From NCBI RefSeq assembly GCF_033783015.1, contig NZ_CP123907.1, positions 682,001-746,000 of the forward strand: 64,000 bases of DNA, in the 5' to 3' direction. Positions 15,549 through 27,399 of the stretch are shown one piece after another; position 1 is the first letter of the stretch; each line of letters begins with the position of its first letter. A model generated the notes under the pieces. The model searched no databases and had not been told where the DNA came from. It was given only the letters and a program-made list of their open reading frames with translations. Source of the stretch: Corynebacterium sp. 21KM1197 (GTDB lineage: Bacteria > Actinomycetota > Actinomycetes > Mycobacteriales > Mycobacteriaceae). A program made the translations under genes and the position numbers.

Positions 15549-17120
15549 CTACCGCCAACTGGGCAGCCACATCATCGAGTTGAAGTAACTATCCGGGATC
15601 ACGTACCCGTAGAACAGCGGCGAGAAGTACAGGAACATGGCGATCACCGCCGCTAGGTACGCGATCACCGCCAGGGTGCCCCGGTGCAGCGCGCCCCCGG
15701 CGAGGTCGCGCAGCGAGCCCCAATCCACCTGGCCACCGCGCCCGCAGAGTTGGCCCAGCACCAGCGCGATCATGGCGATGCTAAACGGCACCAGGGGAGC
15801 GGCGTAGAAGAAGTACATCTGCCGGTCAAAGGAGGCCAGCCAGGGCAGGAACCCGGCGGCAAAGGCCACCAGGGGCATGAGGAAGCGGTGATCGCGCCGG
15901 ATGAACAGGCACCACAGCGCCCAGAGCAGCACCGGAATGGTCAGCCACCAGATCGCCGGGGTGCCAAAGAGGTACACCATGCGGCGGCAGGTGCCCGCCC
16001 CGCACTCGATGTCCGTGGAGGAGAAGTACAGGATCGGCCGCCCGGATACCAGCCAGGCCCAGGGCTTGGAATCCCAGGGGTGGTGGTGCCCGCCGGAGGA
16101 GGTGAGCTGGGCGTGGAAGTCCAGCACGGAGAGGTGATAGTAGAGCCAACTGGCGGCGGTATCGGGGAGGGCGGAGAGCCAGGAGTGATCGGAGGCGGCG
16201 ATGGTGCCGTCGGCGGCGGCGTGACGGTACACGGAGGTCTCCGAGGCGAACCAGGCTCGCCACGTCCAGAGATAGAGGAGGGCGGGCAGCAGCACCAGGG
16301 AGGCGAGCGCCGGGAGGGTATCGCGCAGCAGCGCGCCGAGCACGGGGCGGGTGGCTCCGTAGCGGCGTCGTAAAGCAAGATCCCCGAACACGCTGAGCAG
16401 GCCGAAGAACGCGATGTAGTAGAGGCCGGACCACTTCACCCCCAGCGCCAGGCCCAGGGCCACGCCCGCCGCGAAGCACCACCAGCGGTATCCCAGGCGG
16501 GGGCCGTAGGGGGAGTCCCCGAGCGCGCCGGTGGCCCAGGCGGTGTGCAGGCGCGCGTGCATCTGGCGGTGATCGAGCACCAGCGCCCAGGCGGCGAGCA
16601 GGATAAAGAGCACCTGGAATACGTCCAACATGCCGTAGCGGGAGACCACCAGCAGCACGCCGTCGAAGGTGGCCAGCACCCCCGCAAAGGCCGCGATCTG
16701 CCAGGAATTGCTCAGGCTGCGCACAAAGCCCATGATTGCCACCACGATGAGGCAGCCAAAGAGCGCGGCCATGAAGCGCCAGCCCAGGGGGGTGTAACCA
16801 AAGAGGCGCTCGCCCAGCGCGATGATCTGCTTGCCCAGCGGAGGGTGCACCACCAGCCCGTAGGCGGGATTATTTTCGATCCCCCCGATGAGCGGATTCA
16901 CGCTGGTGCGCACCATGTCCCAGGCCTGGGGCACGTAGTGCTTCTCATCGAATACCGGCGTGCCCTTGGCGGCGGTGGAGGAAAGCCCCAGGAAGCGGGT
17001 GAGGAGCGCCAGCGCGCCGATGAGGCCAAAGGAATAGGCCTCGGGGCGGCCCCAGGGGCGAGACACCGGCGCGGGGGGATCGGGGCGCTGGAAGCGGGGC
17101 GGGGAGGTCAGCGTGCTCAC
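15549..17120 (-). CDS. pmt: Dolichyl-phosphate-mannose--protein mannosyltransferase (Pmt)
   Basis: This 523-residue GT39 enzyme transfers mannose from polyprenyl-phosphate-mannose to secreted proteins. It has about ten membrane helices. The first loop contains the catalytic acidic pair FDEKHYVPQAWDM, and later loops hold VHPPLGKQ and the MYLFGTPAIWW region. Actinobacterial targets include Rpf and other exported proteins, and rpf2 lies 7 kb away. It is divergent from rsmI, as in other corynebacteria. The start at ATG 17120 is clear. Confidence 0.92.
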   Translation of the reverse strand: MSTLTSPPRFQRPDPPAPVSRPWGRPEAYSFGLIGALALLTRFLGLSSTAAKGTPVFDEKHYVPQAWDMVRTSVNPLIGGIENNPAYGLVVHPPLGKQIIALGERLFGYTPLGWRFMAALFGCLIVVAIMGFVRSLSNSWQIAAFAGVLATFDGVLLVVSRYGMLDVFQVLFILLAAWALVLDHRQMHARLHTAWATGALGDSPYGPRLGYRWWCFAAGVALGLALGVKWSGLYYIAFFGLLSVFGDLALRRRYGATRPVLGALLRDTLPALASLVLLPALLYLWTWRAWFASETSVYRHAAADGTIAASDHSWLSALPDTAASWLYYHLSVLDFHAQLTSSGGHHHPWDSKPWAWLVSGRPILYFSSTDIECGAGTCRRMVYLFGTPAIWWLTIPVLLWALWCLFIRRDHRFLMPLVAFAAGFLPWLASFDRQMYFFYAAPLVPFSIAMIALVLGQLCGRGGQVDWGSLRDLAGGALHRGTLAVIAYLAAVIAMFLYFSPLFYGYVIPDSYFNSMMWLPSWR

Positions 17121-17167
17121 CCGTCAGAGTCTAAGGGGTGGGCGGGTAAATGTGCGATGCTGTACCC

Positions 17168-18055
17168 ATGACGTCCCCCCACAGCCCCATGCAGTCCCCT
17201 CACCTTGACGCCGCGCTCTCCGCCCCGCTGCCCACCGGGGTGGTGCTGGCCGCCACGCCGCTGGGCAACATCGGGGACGCCACGCCCCGGCTGAGCCGCC
17301 TGCTGGCGGAGGCGGACGTGGTGGCGGCAGAAGATACCCGCCGCACCCGCGCCCTGGCGCAGGCCCTGGGCGTGGAGATCGGCGGGCGCGTGGTGTCCAA
17401 CTTCGATCACAACGAGGAGCAGCGCGTGGAGATGCTGCTGGCGGCGGCGCGCACCGGCACCGTGGCGGTGGTCACGGACGCCGGCATGCCGGTGGTCTCC
17501 GATCCAGGCCTGCGGCTGGTGTCTGCCGCCCTGGACGCGGGCGTGCCGGTGAGTTGCGTGCCCGGCCCCTCGGCGGTGCCCACGGCGCTGGCGCTCTCCG
17601 GGCTGGACGTGGGCCGCTTCATCTTCGATGGCTTCGCCCCGCGCCGCGACGGCGCGCGCAGAACCTGGCTGGAATCCCTGCGCGGGGAAAAGCGTGCGGT
17701 GTGCTTCTTCGAGTCCCCGCACCGCGTGGCGGATACGCTGGCGCTCGCCGCAGAGATACTGGGGGCCGAGCGCCGGGTGGCGGTGTGCCGGGAACTGACC
17801 AAGACCTACGAGGAGGTGCGCCGGGGCCCGCTGGGAGAGGTGGCGCAGTGGGCGGCCGAGGGCGTGCGCGGTGAGGTGACCGTGGTGCTGGACGCCGCCC
17901 AGGAGGCGGAGGTGAGCGTGGAGACCCTGGTGCCGGAGGTATTGGAGCGGGTGGAGCAGGGGGAGCGGCTCAAGGCGGTGTGCAAGGAACTCGCCGCCGC
18001 GCACGGGGTGCGCACCAGGGAGCTTTACGACGCCGCCCTGGCCGCGCGCGGCTAG
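17168..18055 (+). CDS. rsmI: 16S rRNA (cytidine(1402)-2'-O)-methyltransferase
   Basis: This is a SAM-dependent tetrapyrrole-methylase-fold enzyme that methylates C1402 in the ribosomal P site. Motifs are [37 protein letters not shown] and [15 protein letters not shown] 17168 gives 295 residues. No ribosome-binding site is visible, so the gene may be leaderless, as is frequent in corynebacteria; GTG 17150 is an alternative. It is divergent from pmt. Confidence 0.93.
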   Translation: MTSPHSPMQSPHLDAALSAPLPTGVVLAATPLGNIGDATPRLSRLLAEADVVAAEDTRRTRALAQALGVEIGGRVVSNFDHNEEQRVEMLLAAARTGTVAVVTDAGMPVVSDPGLRLVSAALDAGVPVSCVPGPSAVPTALALSGLDVGRFIFDGFAPRRDGARRTWLESLRGEKRAVCFFESPHRVADTLALAAEILGAERRVAVCRELTKTYEEVRRGPLGEVAQWAAEGVRGEVTVVLDAAQEAEVSVETLVPEVLERVEQGERLKAVCKELAAAHGVRTRELYDAALAARG

Positions 18056-18245
18056 TTCAGCCGCGACACAGAAACTCCCAGTAAAACGTGATCTATTTGT
18101 TATTTATAGCTGCGCGGTTCCGGGCGTGCGCTGGGGTTTTCTGAGGTCACAAAAGGGTAACGATCCTGGCGGTTATGTTTGTTCAGGCACGCCTATTGTG
18201 GCTTTAGGTTTGATATATCGCTCATTCTGCTTAATGGTGGAGGGC

Positions 18246-20069
18246 ATGACGAATCCGCATGACAGTGAAGAAAGGGAGGCCGGAGCGGGTGCCGGGAATA
18301 CCGCGCAGCCCGCGAGTTCCGCCACGGAGCAACTAGCGGCCATGCTCCAAGGCCACTCCGTGATTAGCGAGGGCCTCGATGAATACGCTGAAGCGGATAT
18401 TACCCTGGAGTCGGAGGAAGAAACTAAGGGGATCAACTGGCCCGTGGTGGGGGCCGCCGGGGCCGTGGCCCTGGCCATCGTGATCTGGGGCCTGGTGGGC
18501 TCGGATTCCTTTGCCACCTTCGCCCAGACCGCCCTGGACTTCGTGGTCACCAACTTCGGCTGGGCCTTCGTGCTCTTTGGCACGGTGTTCGTGGCCTTCG
18601 TGGCGGTGATCGCGCTGAGCAAGTTCGGCACCATCAAGCTGGGGCGCATTGATGAGGAGCCGGAGTTTAGCTCCGTGTCCTGGATCGCCATGATGTTCGC
18701 CGCCGGCATGGGCATTGGCCTGATGTTCTACGGAGCCTCGGAGCCACTGACCTTCTTCCGTCAGGGCGTGCCCGGCCACCCGGCGGAGGACGTCAATTCC
18801 GCGATGGCCTCGGCCATGTTCCACTGGACGCTGCACCCCTGGGCGATCTACGCCATCGTGGGGCTGGCCATCGCGTATTCCACGTTCCGCATCGGGCGCA
18901 GGCAGTTGATCTCGTCCGCCTTTACCCCGCTGATCGGGGAGAAGCGCGCCAAGGGCTGGCTGGGTCAGCTCATTGATACCCTGGCGATCTTTGCCACCGT
19001 GTTCGGCACCGCCTGCTCTCTGGGCGTGGGCGCCATTCAGATCGGCGCGGGCCTCTCGGCGGCGGGCATCGTGGAATCCCCCGGTACCTGGGTCATCATC
19101 GGCATCGTCTCCGTGCTCACCCTGGCGTTTTTGCTCTCCGCGATCTCGGGCGTGGGCAAGGGTATTCAGTACCTCTCCAACGCGAACATGATCCTCGCGG
19201 CGATCCTGGCCATCGTGGTCTTTGTGCTGGGTCCCACCGTAGCCGTGCTCAACCTCATTCCGGGTTCCGTGGGCGGATACCTCTCGGAGTTCTTCTCCAT
19301 GGCCTCGCGCACCGCCACCAACTCCGATGGCGAGTGGCTTTCTAGCTGGACCATCTTCTACTGGGCCTGGTGGATCTCCTGGTCGCCCTTCGTGGGCATG
19401 TTCCTAGCGCGCATTTCCCGGGGCCGCTCCATCCGCGAGTTCTGCGTGGGCGTGCTGCTCATTCCGGCCGGCGTGTCCACCGTGTGGTTTGCCATCTTCG
19501 GCGGCACCGCCATCACGATGGAGCGCGAGGGCAAGTCCGTGTGGGGCGATGGCTCCGCCGAGAACCAGTTGTTTAACCTCCTGCATAACCTCCCCGGCGG
19601 GGAGATCATGGGGATCGTGGCGGTGATCCTGCTGGGCACCTTCTTTATCACCTCGGCGGACTCCGCTTCCACGGTGATGGGCTCCATGTCCCAGTACGGG
19701 CGCACGGATGCCAATCCCTTCGTCTCCGCCTCCTGGGGCCTGCTCACCGCCCTGATCGGCCTGACGCTGCTGGTCTCCGGCGGTGATGACGTGCTGACGA
19801 ACCTGCAAAACGTCACCATCGTGGCGGCCGCGCCCTTCCTGGTCATCGTGATCGCCCTGATGTTCGCTCTGGTGAAGGACCTGCGCAATGACGTGATCTA
19901 TTTGGACTACCGCGAGCAGCAGCGCTTTGCCCGCAGCCTGGCCCGCGAGCGCCGTATCCACCGCGAGTATGTGCAGCGCGAGCAGCTGCGGGCGCGTCGC
20001 CTAGCGCGCCGCACCAAGCGGCAGGAGCGCGCCGGGAGTGGGCGCGCGGGAGCAGATAAATTAGGCTAG
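18246..20069 (+). CDS. betP: Glycine betaine BCCT transporter BetP
   Basis: This 607-residue sodium-coupled betaine carrier follows the C. glutamicum BetP pattern closely. It has an acidic N-terminal tail, the Na/substrate segment [15 protein letters not shown] and the aromatic-box stretch [20 protein letters not shown]. The arginine-rich C-terminal domain ([13 protein letters not shown]...) senses osmotic and potassium signals. I chose ATG 18246 (MTNPHDSEE) to match known BetP starts; ATG 18234 is possible. The 190-base upstream region contains AT-rich tracts. It should import betaine under hyperosmotic stress. Confidence 0.93.
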   Translation: MTNPHDSEEREAGAGAGNTAQPASSATEQLAAMLQGHSVISEGLDEYAEADITLESEEETKGINWPVVGAAGAVALAIVIWGLVGSDSFATFAQTALDFVVTNFGWAFVLFGTVFVAFVAVIALSKFGTIKLGRIDEEPEFSSVSWIAMMFAAGMGIGLMFYGASEPLTFFRQGVPGHPAEDVNSAMASAMFHWTLHPWAIYAIVGLAIAYSTFRIGRRQLISSAFTPLIGEKRAKGWLGQLIDTLAIFATVFGTACSLGVGAIQIGAGLSAAGIVESPGTWVIIGIVSVLTLAFLLSAISGVGKGIQYLSNANMILAAILAIVVFVLGPTVAVLNLIPGSVGGYLSEFFSMASRTATNSDGEWLSSWTIFYWAWWISWSPFVGMFLARISRGRSIREFCVGVLLIPAGVSTVWFAIFGGTAITMEREGKSVWGDGSAENQLFNLLHNLPGGEIMGIVAVILLGTFFITSADSASTVMGSMSQYGRTDANPFVSASWGLLTALIGLTLLVSGGDDVLTNLQNVTIVAAAPFLVIVIALMFALVKDLRNDVIYLDYREQQRFARSLARERRIHREYVQREQLRARRLARRTKRQERAGSGRAGADKLG

Positions 20070-20074
20070 AGCGC

Positions 20075-21913
20075 ATGACCAAAACCGTGCTCGTTTCTGT
20101 TGCCTGGCCCTATGCCAACGGCCCGCGCCACATCGGCCATGTGGCGGGCTTTGGAGTTCCCTCGGATGTGTTTGCCCGCTATCAGCGAATGCAGGGCGCC
20201 GAGGTGCTCATGGTTTCCGGCACGGACGAGCACGGCACGCCGCTGCTGGTGCAGGCGGACAAGGAGGGGGTGTCCGTCAAGGAACTGGCGGATCGCTATA
20301 ACCGCCAGATCGTCCAGGACCTCGCGGGCCTGGGGCTTTCCTATGACCTCTTCACCCGCACCACCACCCGCAATCACTACGCCGTGGTACAGGAACTATT
20401 CAAGGGCCTGTACGAGAACGGCTACATGATCAAGCAGACCACCATGGGCGCAGTCTCGCCCAAGACGGGCCGCACCCTGCCGGATCGCTACATCGAGGGC
20501 ACCTGCCCCATCTGCGGTGCCGACGGCGCGCGCGGCGACCAGTGCGATAACTGCGGCAACCAGCTTGACCCGGTGGATCTGATCAAGCCGGTGTCCAAGA
20601 TCGACGGCGAGACCCCGGAGTTCATCGAGACCGAGCACTTCCTGCTGGACCTCCCGGCGCTGGCCGAGGCCCTAGAGCAGTGGCTGAGCACCCGCGAATC
20701 CTGGCGGCCCAACGTGCTCAAGTTCTCCCTGAACCTCCTGCGCGATCTCCACCCGCGCGCCATGACCCGCGATATTGACTGGGGCATCCCCGTGCCGGTG
20801 GAGGGCTGGCAGGATAACAACGCCAAGAAGCTCTATGTGTGGTTTGACGCGGTGATCGGCTACCTCTCCGCCTCCATCGAGTGGGCCTGGCGCTCCGGGG
20901 ATCCGGAGGCGTGGAAGAAGTTTTGGCAGAACCCCCAGGCCGAGGGCTACTACTTCATGGGGAAGGACAACATCACCTTCCACTCCCAGATCTGGCCAGC
21001 GGAACTCCTGGGTTATGCGGGCAAGGGGGCCAAGGGCGGCTCTCAGCACGCCTACGGGGAGTTGAACCTGCCCACGGAGGTGGTGTCCTCGGAGTTCCTC
21101 ACCATGTCCGGCTCCAAGTTCTCCTCCTCCAAGGGCGTGGTGATCTACGTCAAGGACTTCCTGGAGGAGTTCGGGCCGGACCCGCTGCGCTACTTCATCG
21201 CCGTGGCCGGGCCGGAGAACATGGACACGGACTTCACCTGGGACGAGTTTGTGCGCCGCATCAATAACGAGCTGGCCAACGGCTGGGGCAACCTGGTGAA
21301 CCGCACCGTATCCATGGCGCACAAGAACTTCGGTGAGGTGCCCGTCCCCGCCGCGCTCACCGCCGAGGACGAGGAGATCCTGCGCCTGGCCCAGGAATCC
21401 CTGGACACCGTGGGCGAGTACCTGGGGCAGTCCAAGTTCAAGGCGGGCATCACCGCCGCCATGCACGTGGTGGGGGAGGCCAACGCCTACATCGCGGCCC
21501 AGGAGCCCTGGAAACTGGCCAAGGACGAGGCTCAGCGCGAGCGCCTGGCCACTGTGCTGTGGACGGCCCTCCAGGTGGTCAGCGACTGCAACGTCATGCT
21601 CACCCCCTACCTGCCCGCCACCGCGCAGCGAGTGCACGAGACCCTGGGCCGCGAGGGCGTGTGGGCCGCGCAGCCCGAGGTCAGCGAGGTCACGGACGAC
21701 GCCCCCGTGGAACTCGTGGGCACCGGCCTGCCGGAGGAGGGGCAGCGCTATCCGATCATCTCCGGGGATTACGCCGCCCAGCAGGCGCGCTGGGAGCGCG
21801 TGGAGGTGGTGCCGGGAACGGCGTTGGCCAAGCCCAAGCCGCTGATCCAGAAGCTCGACCCGGAGTTGGCCGAAACCGGCCCGGCGTGGGCCCCGGTGCA
21901 GCCTGCGGAGTAG
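20075..21913 (+). CDS. metG: Methionyl-tRNA synthetase
   Basis: This 612-residue class I synthetase charges tRNA-Met. The HIGH-type motif appears as [10 protein letters not shown] near residue 20. The zinc knuckle has two CxxC pairs ([18 protein letters not shown]), and the KMSKS-type loop is [10 protein letters not shown]. There is no C-terminal tRNA-binding (EMAP) domain, matching the shorter form. It begins five bases after betP. Confidence 0.95.
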   Translation: MTKTVLVSVAWPYANGPRHIGHVAGFGVPSDVFARYQRMQGAEVLMVSGTDEHGTPLLVQADKEGVSVKELADRYNRQIVQDLAGLGLSYDLFTRTTTRNHYAVVQELFKGLYENGYMIKQTTMGAVSPKTGRTLPDRYIEGTCPICGADGARGDQCDNCGNQLDPVDLIKPVSKIDGETPEFIETEHFLLDLPALAEALEQWLSTRESWRPNVLKFSLNLLRDLHPRAMTRDIDWGIPVPVEGWQDNNAKKLYVWFDAVIGYLSASIEWAWRSGDPEAWKKFWQNPQAEGYYFMGKDNITFHSQIWPAELLGYAGKGAKGGSQHAYGELNLPTEVVSSEFLTMSGSKFSSSKGVVIYVKDFLEEFGPDPLRYFIAVAGPENMDTDFTWDEFVRRINNELANGWGNLVNRTVSMAHKNFGEVPVPAALTAEDEEILRLAQESLDTVGEYLGQSKFKAGITAAMHVVGEANAYIAAQEPWKLAKDEAQRERLATVLWTALQVVSDCNVMLTPYLPATAQRVHETLGREGVWAAQPEVSEVTDDAPVELVGTGLPEEGQRYPIISGDYAAQQARWERVEVVPGTALAKPKPLIQKLDPELAETGPAWAPVQPAE

Positions 21914-22251
21914 CGCGCGGTGCTTTTCAGGGGGGGGATCGGGGGCTAGTTTGAGGCCGGGGGGTTAGGTGAGGCGGAGAGATTTTATCCGCCATACCTC
22001 CACTGTGGGATTATCAACAGTGATGTGTGCGTATCTCATGTTTTCGGCGGTGGCGGCCGGGGTAGTGGTGGGGAACGTGGGGAAAGACCGGGATAACGGC
22101 CATGAATAAAAGCGGCGGCAATAGGTTCTTATTATCCTGCCGTTTTGAATGGCCCCGTACCATAATTTTTTCACGGCGAACCCGTGCTTTTACGCCTAGC
22201 CTGGGAATTGTAAAACGGTAAAAATCGTATAAAAAAGGAAGGGGTTATGTC
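21914..22251. other. Intergenic region of 338 bases with promoter for the CAP gene
   Basis: No convincing gene is seen. A 69-codon minus-strand frame (21965-22174) and a 28-codon plus-strand frame starting at 22023 have no supporting ribosome-binding site or recognisable sequence. The last 60 bases are AT-rich (GTAAAACGGTAAAAATCG, then TATAAAA and GGAAGGGG) and probably carry the promoter and ribosome-binding site of the CAP gene. G-runs follow metG, but no clean terminator is seen. Confidence 0.5.
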
Positions 22252-22689
22252 ATGATTTCTATTCGTTATTCCGCCGGGGTGTTCTTAGCGGGCGCGGTGG
22301 CGGCCGCAGGGGTGGTGAGCCTGGCGCCGAGCCCGGCGCACGCCTTTAACTGCGCGGACTATCACGTGGCCAATATCGTGCGCCTGACCAACGAGTATCG
22401 GGAGAGCAAGGGCCTGGAGGCGTTGGGTTGCGATCAACGCCTGGTGGAGGATTCCCAGGCGTGGGCGGACTTCCTGCGCGCACAGGGGGACTTGGAGCAT
22501 GCGGAGGGGGATTTTGCGGAGAATATCGCCTGGTTTGGCGGCGAGGTGGGCCCGGAGCAGGTGGTGGATGAGTGGATCGAGTCCCCGGCGCACCGGGCCA
22601 ATATCCTCGATGAGGGCGCGAGCCTGATGGGGGCCGGGTGGAGCCACGGGGAGAGCGAGGGCACCTACGCGGTGCAGCGCTTCGAGTAG
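22252..22689 (+). CDS. Secreted CAP/SCP-like domain protein
   Basis: This 145-residue protein has a signal peptide (cleavage likely after AHA at residue 31) and a compact CAP domain. The domain has the conserved HAEGDFAENIAWFG and SPAHRANIL motifs and ends TYAVQRFE. Bacterial CAP proteins of this size are common and mostly uncharacterised. GGAAGGGG lies upstream. A paralogue sits at 54731-55216. It is followed by tatD and rpf2. Confidence 0.85.
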   Translation: MISIRYSAGVFLAGAVAAAGVVSLAPSPAHAFNCADYHVANIVRLTNEYRESKGLEALGCDQRLVEDSQAWADFLRAQGDLEHAEGDFAENIAWFGGEVGPEQVVDEWIESPAHRANILDEGASLMGAGWSHGESEGTYAVQRFE

Positions 22690-22740
22690 GCCGGGAATGA
22701 GCCGGAAATAAGGGGCGCGCTTTCTGGTAAGACGGGGAGC

Positions 22741-23580
22741 ATGGCAAAAAAGAAGCCCCGTCCCATTCCGCAGCCCGCCCCTTTTCTTCCACACCTGGTG
22801 GACGCGCACACCCACCTGGCCTCCTGCGGGGCGGACACCCCGGAGGCGGTGCGAGCCGTGGTGGAGCGAGCGGCTGCTGCCGGGGTGGAGAAGATCTGCA
22901 CGGTGGGTGACGGCCTGGCCGAGGCCGAGCAGGCGCTGCGGGCCGCGCACTGGGAGGAGCGCGTGTACGCCGCCTGCGCCATTCACCCCACCCGGGCGGG
23001 GGAGCTGGACGAGGCGGCGCGGCGTCGATTAGTGGAGATGGCGGCGGCCCCGCGTTGCGTGGCCATCGGGGAGACCGGCATTGATACCTATTGGCTCAAG
23101 CACGACGCCGAGGGAACCGCGCCGCTGGATGTGCAGGAGGAGGCGCTGCGCTGGCACGCGGAATTGGCGGCGCGCAGCGGCAAGGCGCTGATGATCCACA
23201 ATCGGGAGGGAGACGAACACCTGCTGCGTATCCTGGACGATTCCCCGGCCCCGCCCACGGTGATCCTGCATTGCTTTTCCTCCCCGCTGCCAATGGCGCG
23301 CCAGGCTATCGAGCGCGGTTGGGTGCTGAGCTTTGCGGGCAACGTCACGTTCAAGCGCAACGAGGAATTGCGGGAGGCGGCGGCGCTGGCCCCGCGCGGG
23401 CAACTCCTGGTGGAAACGGACGCGCCATACATGACCCCGGAGCCGTATCGCGGCGCGCGCAACGAACCAGCCCTGGTGGGGCACACCGCGCGATGCGTGG
23501 CCGAGGCGCGCGGCCAGGCCCCGGAGGAATTGGCGGAGGAGGTCTCGCGGACTTTCGACGCCGCCTATGGGGTGGTGTAG
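22741..23580 (+). CDS. tatD: TatD family metal-dependent hydrolase
   Basis: This 279-residue TIM-barrel hydrolase has the metal-binding motifs DAHTHL, IHPT, GETGID, MIHNRE, LHCFS and ETDAPYM. TatD enzymes act as 3'-5' DNases or D-aminoacyl deacylases. It precedes rpf2 and ksgA, a conserved actinobacterial order. The start at ATG 22741 follows a weak purine-rich stretch. Confidence 0.93.
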   Translation: MAKKKPRPIPQPAPFLPHLVDAHTHLASCGADTPEAVRAVVERAAAAGVEKICTVGDGLAEAEQALRAAHWEERVYAACAIHPTRAGELDEAARRRLVEMAAAPRCVAIGETGIDTYWLKHDAEGTAPLDVQEEALRWHAELAARSGKALMIHNREGDEHLLRILDDSPAPPTVILHCFSSPLPMARQAIERGWVLSFAGNVTFKRNEELREAAALAPRGQLLVETDAPYMTPEPYRGARNEPALVGHTARCVAEARGQAPEELAEEVSRTFDAAYGVV

Positions 23581-23632
23581 GAGGAACCGCACGCTTGGGA
23601 CTGCTGTGGTTTCTGTGATTCATGTGCCCTGA

Positions 23633-24958
<1,326 letters not shown>

Positions 24959-24960
24959 GC

Positions 24961-25827
24961 ATGGGGGAGCGCGCCGCCCGGCTGCTCGGGCCCGTGGAGA
25001 TACGCCACCTCGCGGAGGAACTGGACGTGAGTCCCACCAAGAAACTGGGGCAGAACTTTGTGCACGATCCCAATACCGTGCGCCGGATCGTCGCGGCGGC
25101 GGAACTCCAGCCCGAGGATCGAGTGATCGAGGTGGGGCCGGGCCTGGGCTCGCTCACCCTGGCCCTGCTGGATACCGCCAGCCAGGTCACCGCCATCGAG
25201 ATTGATGAGCGCCTGGCCCAACGCCTGCCGGACACCGCCCGCGAGTTCGCCCCCGATCACGCCGCGAAACTCACGGTGGTACACCGCGACGCCCTGCGGC
25301 TGCGCCCCGAGGACGTGCCCGAGCCCCCCACGGCCCTGGTGGCCAACCTGCCCTATAACGTCTCCGTGCCGGTACTGCTGCACCTGCTGGCCACCTTTCC
25401 CACGCTGCGCCGCGTGCTGGTGATGGTGCAGGCCGAGGTGGCCGACCGCCTGGCCGCAGACCCCGGCTCCCGCGTGTACGGCGTGCCTTCGGTCAAGGCG
25501 AGCTTTTATGGTCAGGTGCGCCGCGCCGGGGCGATCGGCAAGAACGTCTTTTGGCCCGCCCCCCGCATCGATTCCGGCCTGGTGCGCATAGATTGCTTTG
25601 GCGCGGATTCCCCCTGGCTTATCACCGAGGACACCCGCCGCGCCGTGTTCCCGCTTATCGACGCCGCCTTTGCCCAGCGCCGCAAGACCCTCCGCGCCGC
25701 GCTCTCCGGGGTGTATGGCTCCGGGGCGGCCGCCGAGGAGCGACTGCGCGCAGCGGGCATCGAACCCCAGGAGCGCGGGGAGAAGTTGAACGTGGCGGAC
25801 TTTATCCGCTTAGGAGACGTGCAGTGA
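24961..25827 (+). CDS. ksgA: 16S rRNA (adenine(1518)-N6/adenine(1519)-N6)-dimethyltransferase
   Basis: This 288-residue SAM-dependent enzyme dimethylates two adenines in helix 45 of 16S rRNA. Motifs are [39 protein letters not shown] and the catalytic NLPYNVSVP. The ATG at 24961 lies two bases after rpf2. The last codon overlaps the ispE start (GTGA). Confidence 0.95.
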   Translation: MGERAARLLGPVEIRHLAEELDVSPTKKLGQNFVHDPNTVRRIVAAAELQPEDRVIEVGPGLGSLTLALLDTASQVTAIEIDERLAQRLPDTAREFAPDHAAKLTVVHRDALRLRPEDVPEPPTALVANLPYNVSVPVLLHLLATFPTLRRVLVMVQAEVADRLAADPGSRVYGVPSVKASFYGQVRRAGAIGKNVFWPAPRIDSGLVRIDCFGADSPWLITEDTRRAVFPLIDAAFAQRRKTLRAALSGVYGSGAAAEERLRAAGIEPQERGEKLNVADFIRLGDVQ

Positions 25828-26783
25828 GGCGGCGGGTGGTGCACGCCCGCGCCCACGGCAAGGTGAACGTCTTTTTGGGCGTGGGGGAGGCCCGCTCGGA
25901 CGGGTTTCACGAACTCTCCACGGTGTTTCAGGCGGTGAGCCTGCACGATGACGTGGCCGTGGAGGCGGTGCCCGCGCGCCGGATAGAAAACGGCCCGCAC
26001 GTGCGTGGGGTGCGGGTGACGGGCCTGGACGCGCACCTGGTGCCCACCGATTCCACCAACCTCGCGGTGCGGGCGGCCGAGGCCGTGGTGGCGCGCTACC
26101 GGAAGCGCCACGGGCTTTCCTGGGTACCGGCCCTGTTCCTGCACCTGCACAAGGGGATACCCACCGCCGGCGGCATGGCCGGTGGCTCGGCCGACGCGGC
26201 CGCCGTCCTGCGCGCCACCACGGAGATCTTTGCCTCGGAGTACCCGCCCCTGGCGGAGGAGGAACTCTACGAGATCGCCGCGGAACTGGGCTCGGACGTG
26301 CCCTTTACCCTCATGGGCGGCACCGCCTGGGGGCGCGGACGCGGGGAAAAACTCACTCCCGTGCTGAGCAAGGGGGAGTACCACTGGGTATTCGCGCTAT
26401 CCCCCCAGGGGCTCTCCACCCCGAGCGTGTTCAGGCAACTAGATGAGTTGCGCTACGCCCGCCCGGAGGCCGCGCCTCACCTGGACGTCACCGCCGTGAA
26501 CAAGGCCCTGGCCAGCGGCGATCCCCTGGCCGTGGCGGTACACATGCACAACGATCTGGAACCCGCCGCGCTGCAACTCATGCCCCGGCTGCGGGTGGCC
26601 CACGGCGCGGCGGTGGAACTAGAGGCCCTGCGCTGCGTGGTCTCCGGCTCCGGGCCCACGTTGGCGTTCCTGTGCCGGGACGCCGATTCCGCCGCAGCGG
26701 TGGCCGAGGGCCTGCTGGAACAGAACCTGGCCAGCCGCGCGGTGGTGGCCCACGGGCCGGTTCCGGGGGCGCGGGTGCTTTAG
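25824..26783 (+). CDS. ispE: 4-(cytidine 5'-diphospho)-2-C-methyl-D-erythritol kinase
   Basis: This 319-residue GHMP kinase of the MEP isoprenoid pathway has [15 protein letters not shown] at the N-terminus. The ATP loop is [17 protein letters not shown] and the C-terminal motif is [14 protein letters not shown] 25824 overlaps the ksgA stop by four bases and has TAGGAG upstream. A longer open frame upstream has no similarity. Its end overlaps by four bases with the convergent ABC ATPase gene. Confidence 0.95.
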   Translation: MRRRVVHARAHGKVNVFLGVGEARSDGFHELSTVFQAVSLHDDVAVEAVPARRIENGPHVRGVRVTGLDAHLVPTDSTNLAVRAAEAVVARYRKRHGLSWVPALFLHLHKGIPTAGGMAGGSADAAAVLRATTEIFASEYPPLAEEELYEIAAELGSDVPFTLMGGTAWGRGRGEKLTPVLSKGEYHWVFALSPQGLSTPSVFRQLDELRYARPEAAPHLDVTAVNKALASGDPLAVAVHMHNDLEPAALQLMPRLRVAHGAAVELEALRCVVSGSGPTLAFLCRDADSAAAVAEGLLEQNLASRAVVAHGPVPGARVL

Positions 26784-27391
26784 GCCAGGGGAATACGCTG
26801 ATCGCACATACTGGCCAGATTCTCGTCGTGGGTGGCGATGAGCACCAGGGCTCCGGAGCGGGCCCGCTCGCGGAGGAGCGAGGTGACCGTGGCGCGGTTG
26901 CCCGCGTCCAGGGAGGCGGTGGGCTCATCGGCGTAGATAACGGAGGATTCCTTGTAGATGGCCCGGGCGATACCCAGGCGCTGCTTCTCCCCACCGGAGA
27001 GCGTGGCGGCGGTGGCCTTGGCCTTGTCGGATAAACCCACGCTGGCCAGGGCGGCGTCGGCTGCCGCGCCGCGCCCCCGGCGCAGGGTGACGTTATAGCG
27101 CGCGCTTTCCTCCTCGATGATGCCGTAATCCTGATAGATAAAGGCCGCGTGCTCGCCCCAGAAGCGGGTGCGCTCGCGGTCTCGCCAGGAGGTGGTATCC
27201 ACCCCATCGACGAGCACCTTTCCCGTGGTGGGGCGCTGAATGAGGCCTAGGCACGCGAGGAGCGTGCTCTTTCCATAGCCAGAGGGGCCGGTGAGGGCCA
27301 CCATGCGGCCTGGTTCCAGACGGAGGTCGAGGTCATGGAGGATGGTGGTGCCCGCGAGGGTGATGCCGAGGCGACGAGTGGTGATCTGCAT
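26780..27391 (-). CDS. ABC transporter ATP-binding protein, bacteriocin-export (lactococcin 972 group)-like
   Basis: This 203-residue ATPase has Walker A GPSGYGKST (an unusual tyrosine), signature LSGGEKQR, Walker B VIYADEPTASLD and switch His (THDE). It resembles the small LolD/MacB-like ATPases of the lactococcin 972 export group. The partner permease gene lies eight bases upstream on the same strand. The pair probably exports or gives immunity to a peptide, but no bacteriocin gene was found beside it. Confidence 0.8.
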   Translation of the reverse strand: MQITTRRLGITLAGTTILHDLDLRLEPGRMVALTGPSGYGKSTLLACLGLIQRPTTGKVLVDGVDTTSWRDRERTRFWGEHAAFIYQDYGIIEEESARYNVTLRRGRGAAADAALASVGLSDKAKATAATLSGGEKQRLGIARAIYKESSVIYADEPTASLDAGNRATVTSLLRERARSGALVLIATHDENLASMCDQRIPLA

Positions 27392-27399
27392 GGGGACTC

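Noticed and set aside
15503-15589. Short plus-strand ORF ending in TAA just after the zf-HC2 gene
   Set aside because: It lies mostly over the 3' end of pmt and reads as its complement; no start signal.
21965-22174. 69-codon minus-strand ORF in the metG-CAP intergenic region
   Set aside because: Weakly protein-like, no ribosome-binding site and no neighbour on that strand; kept only as a note in the intergenic entry.
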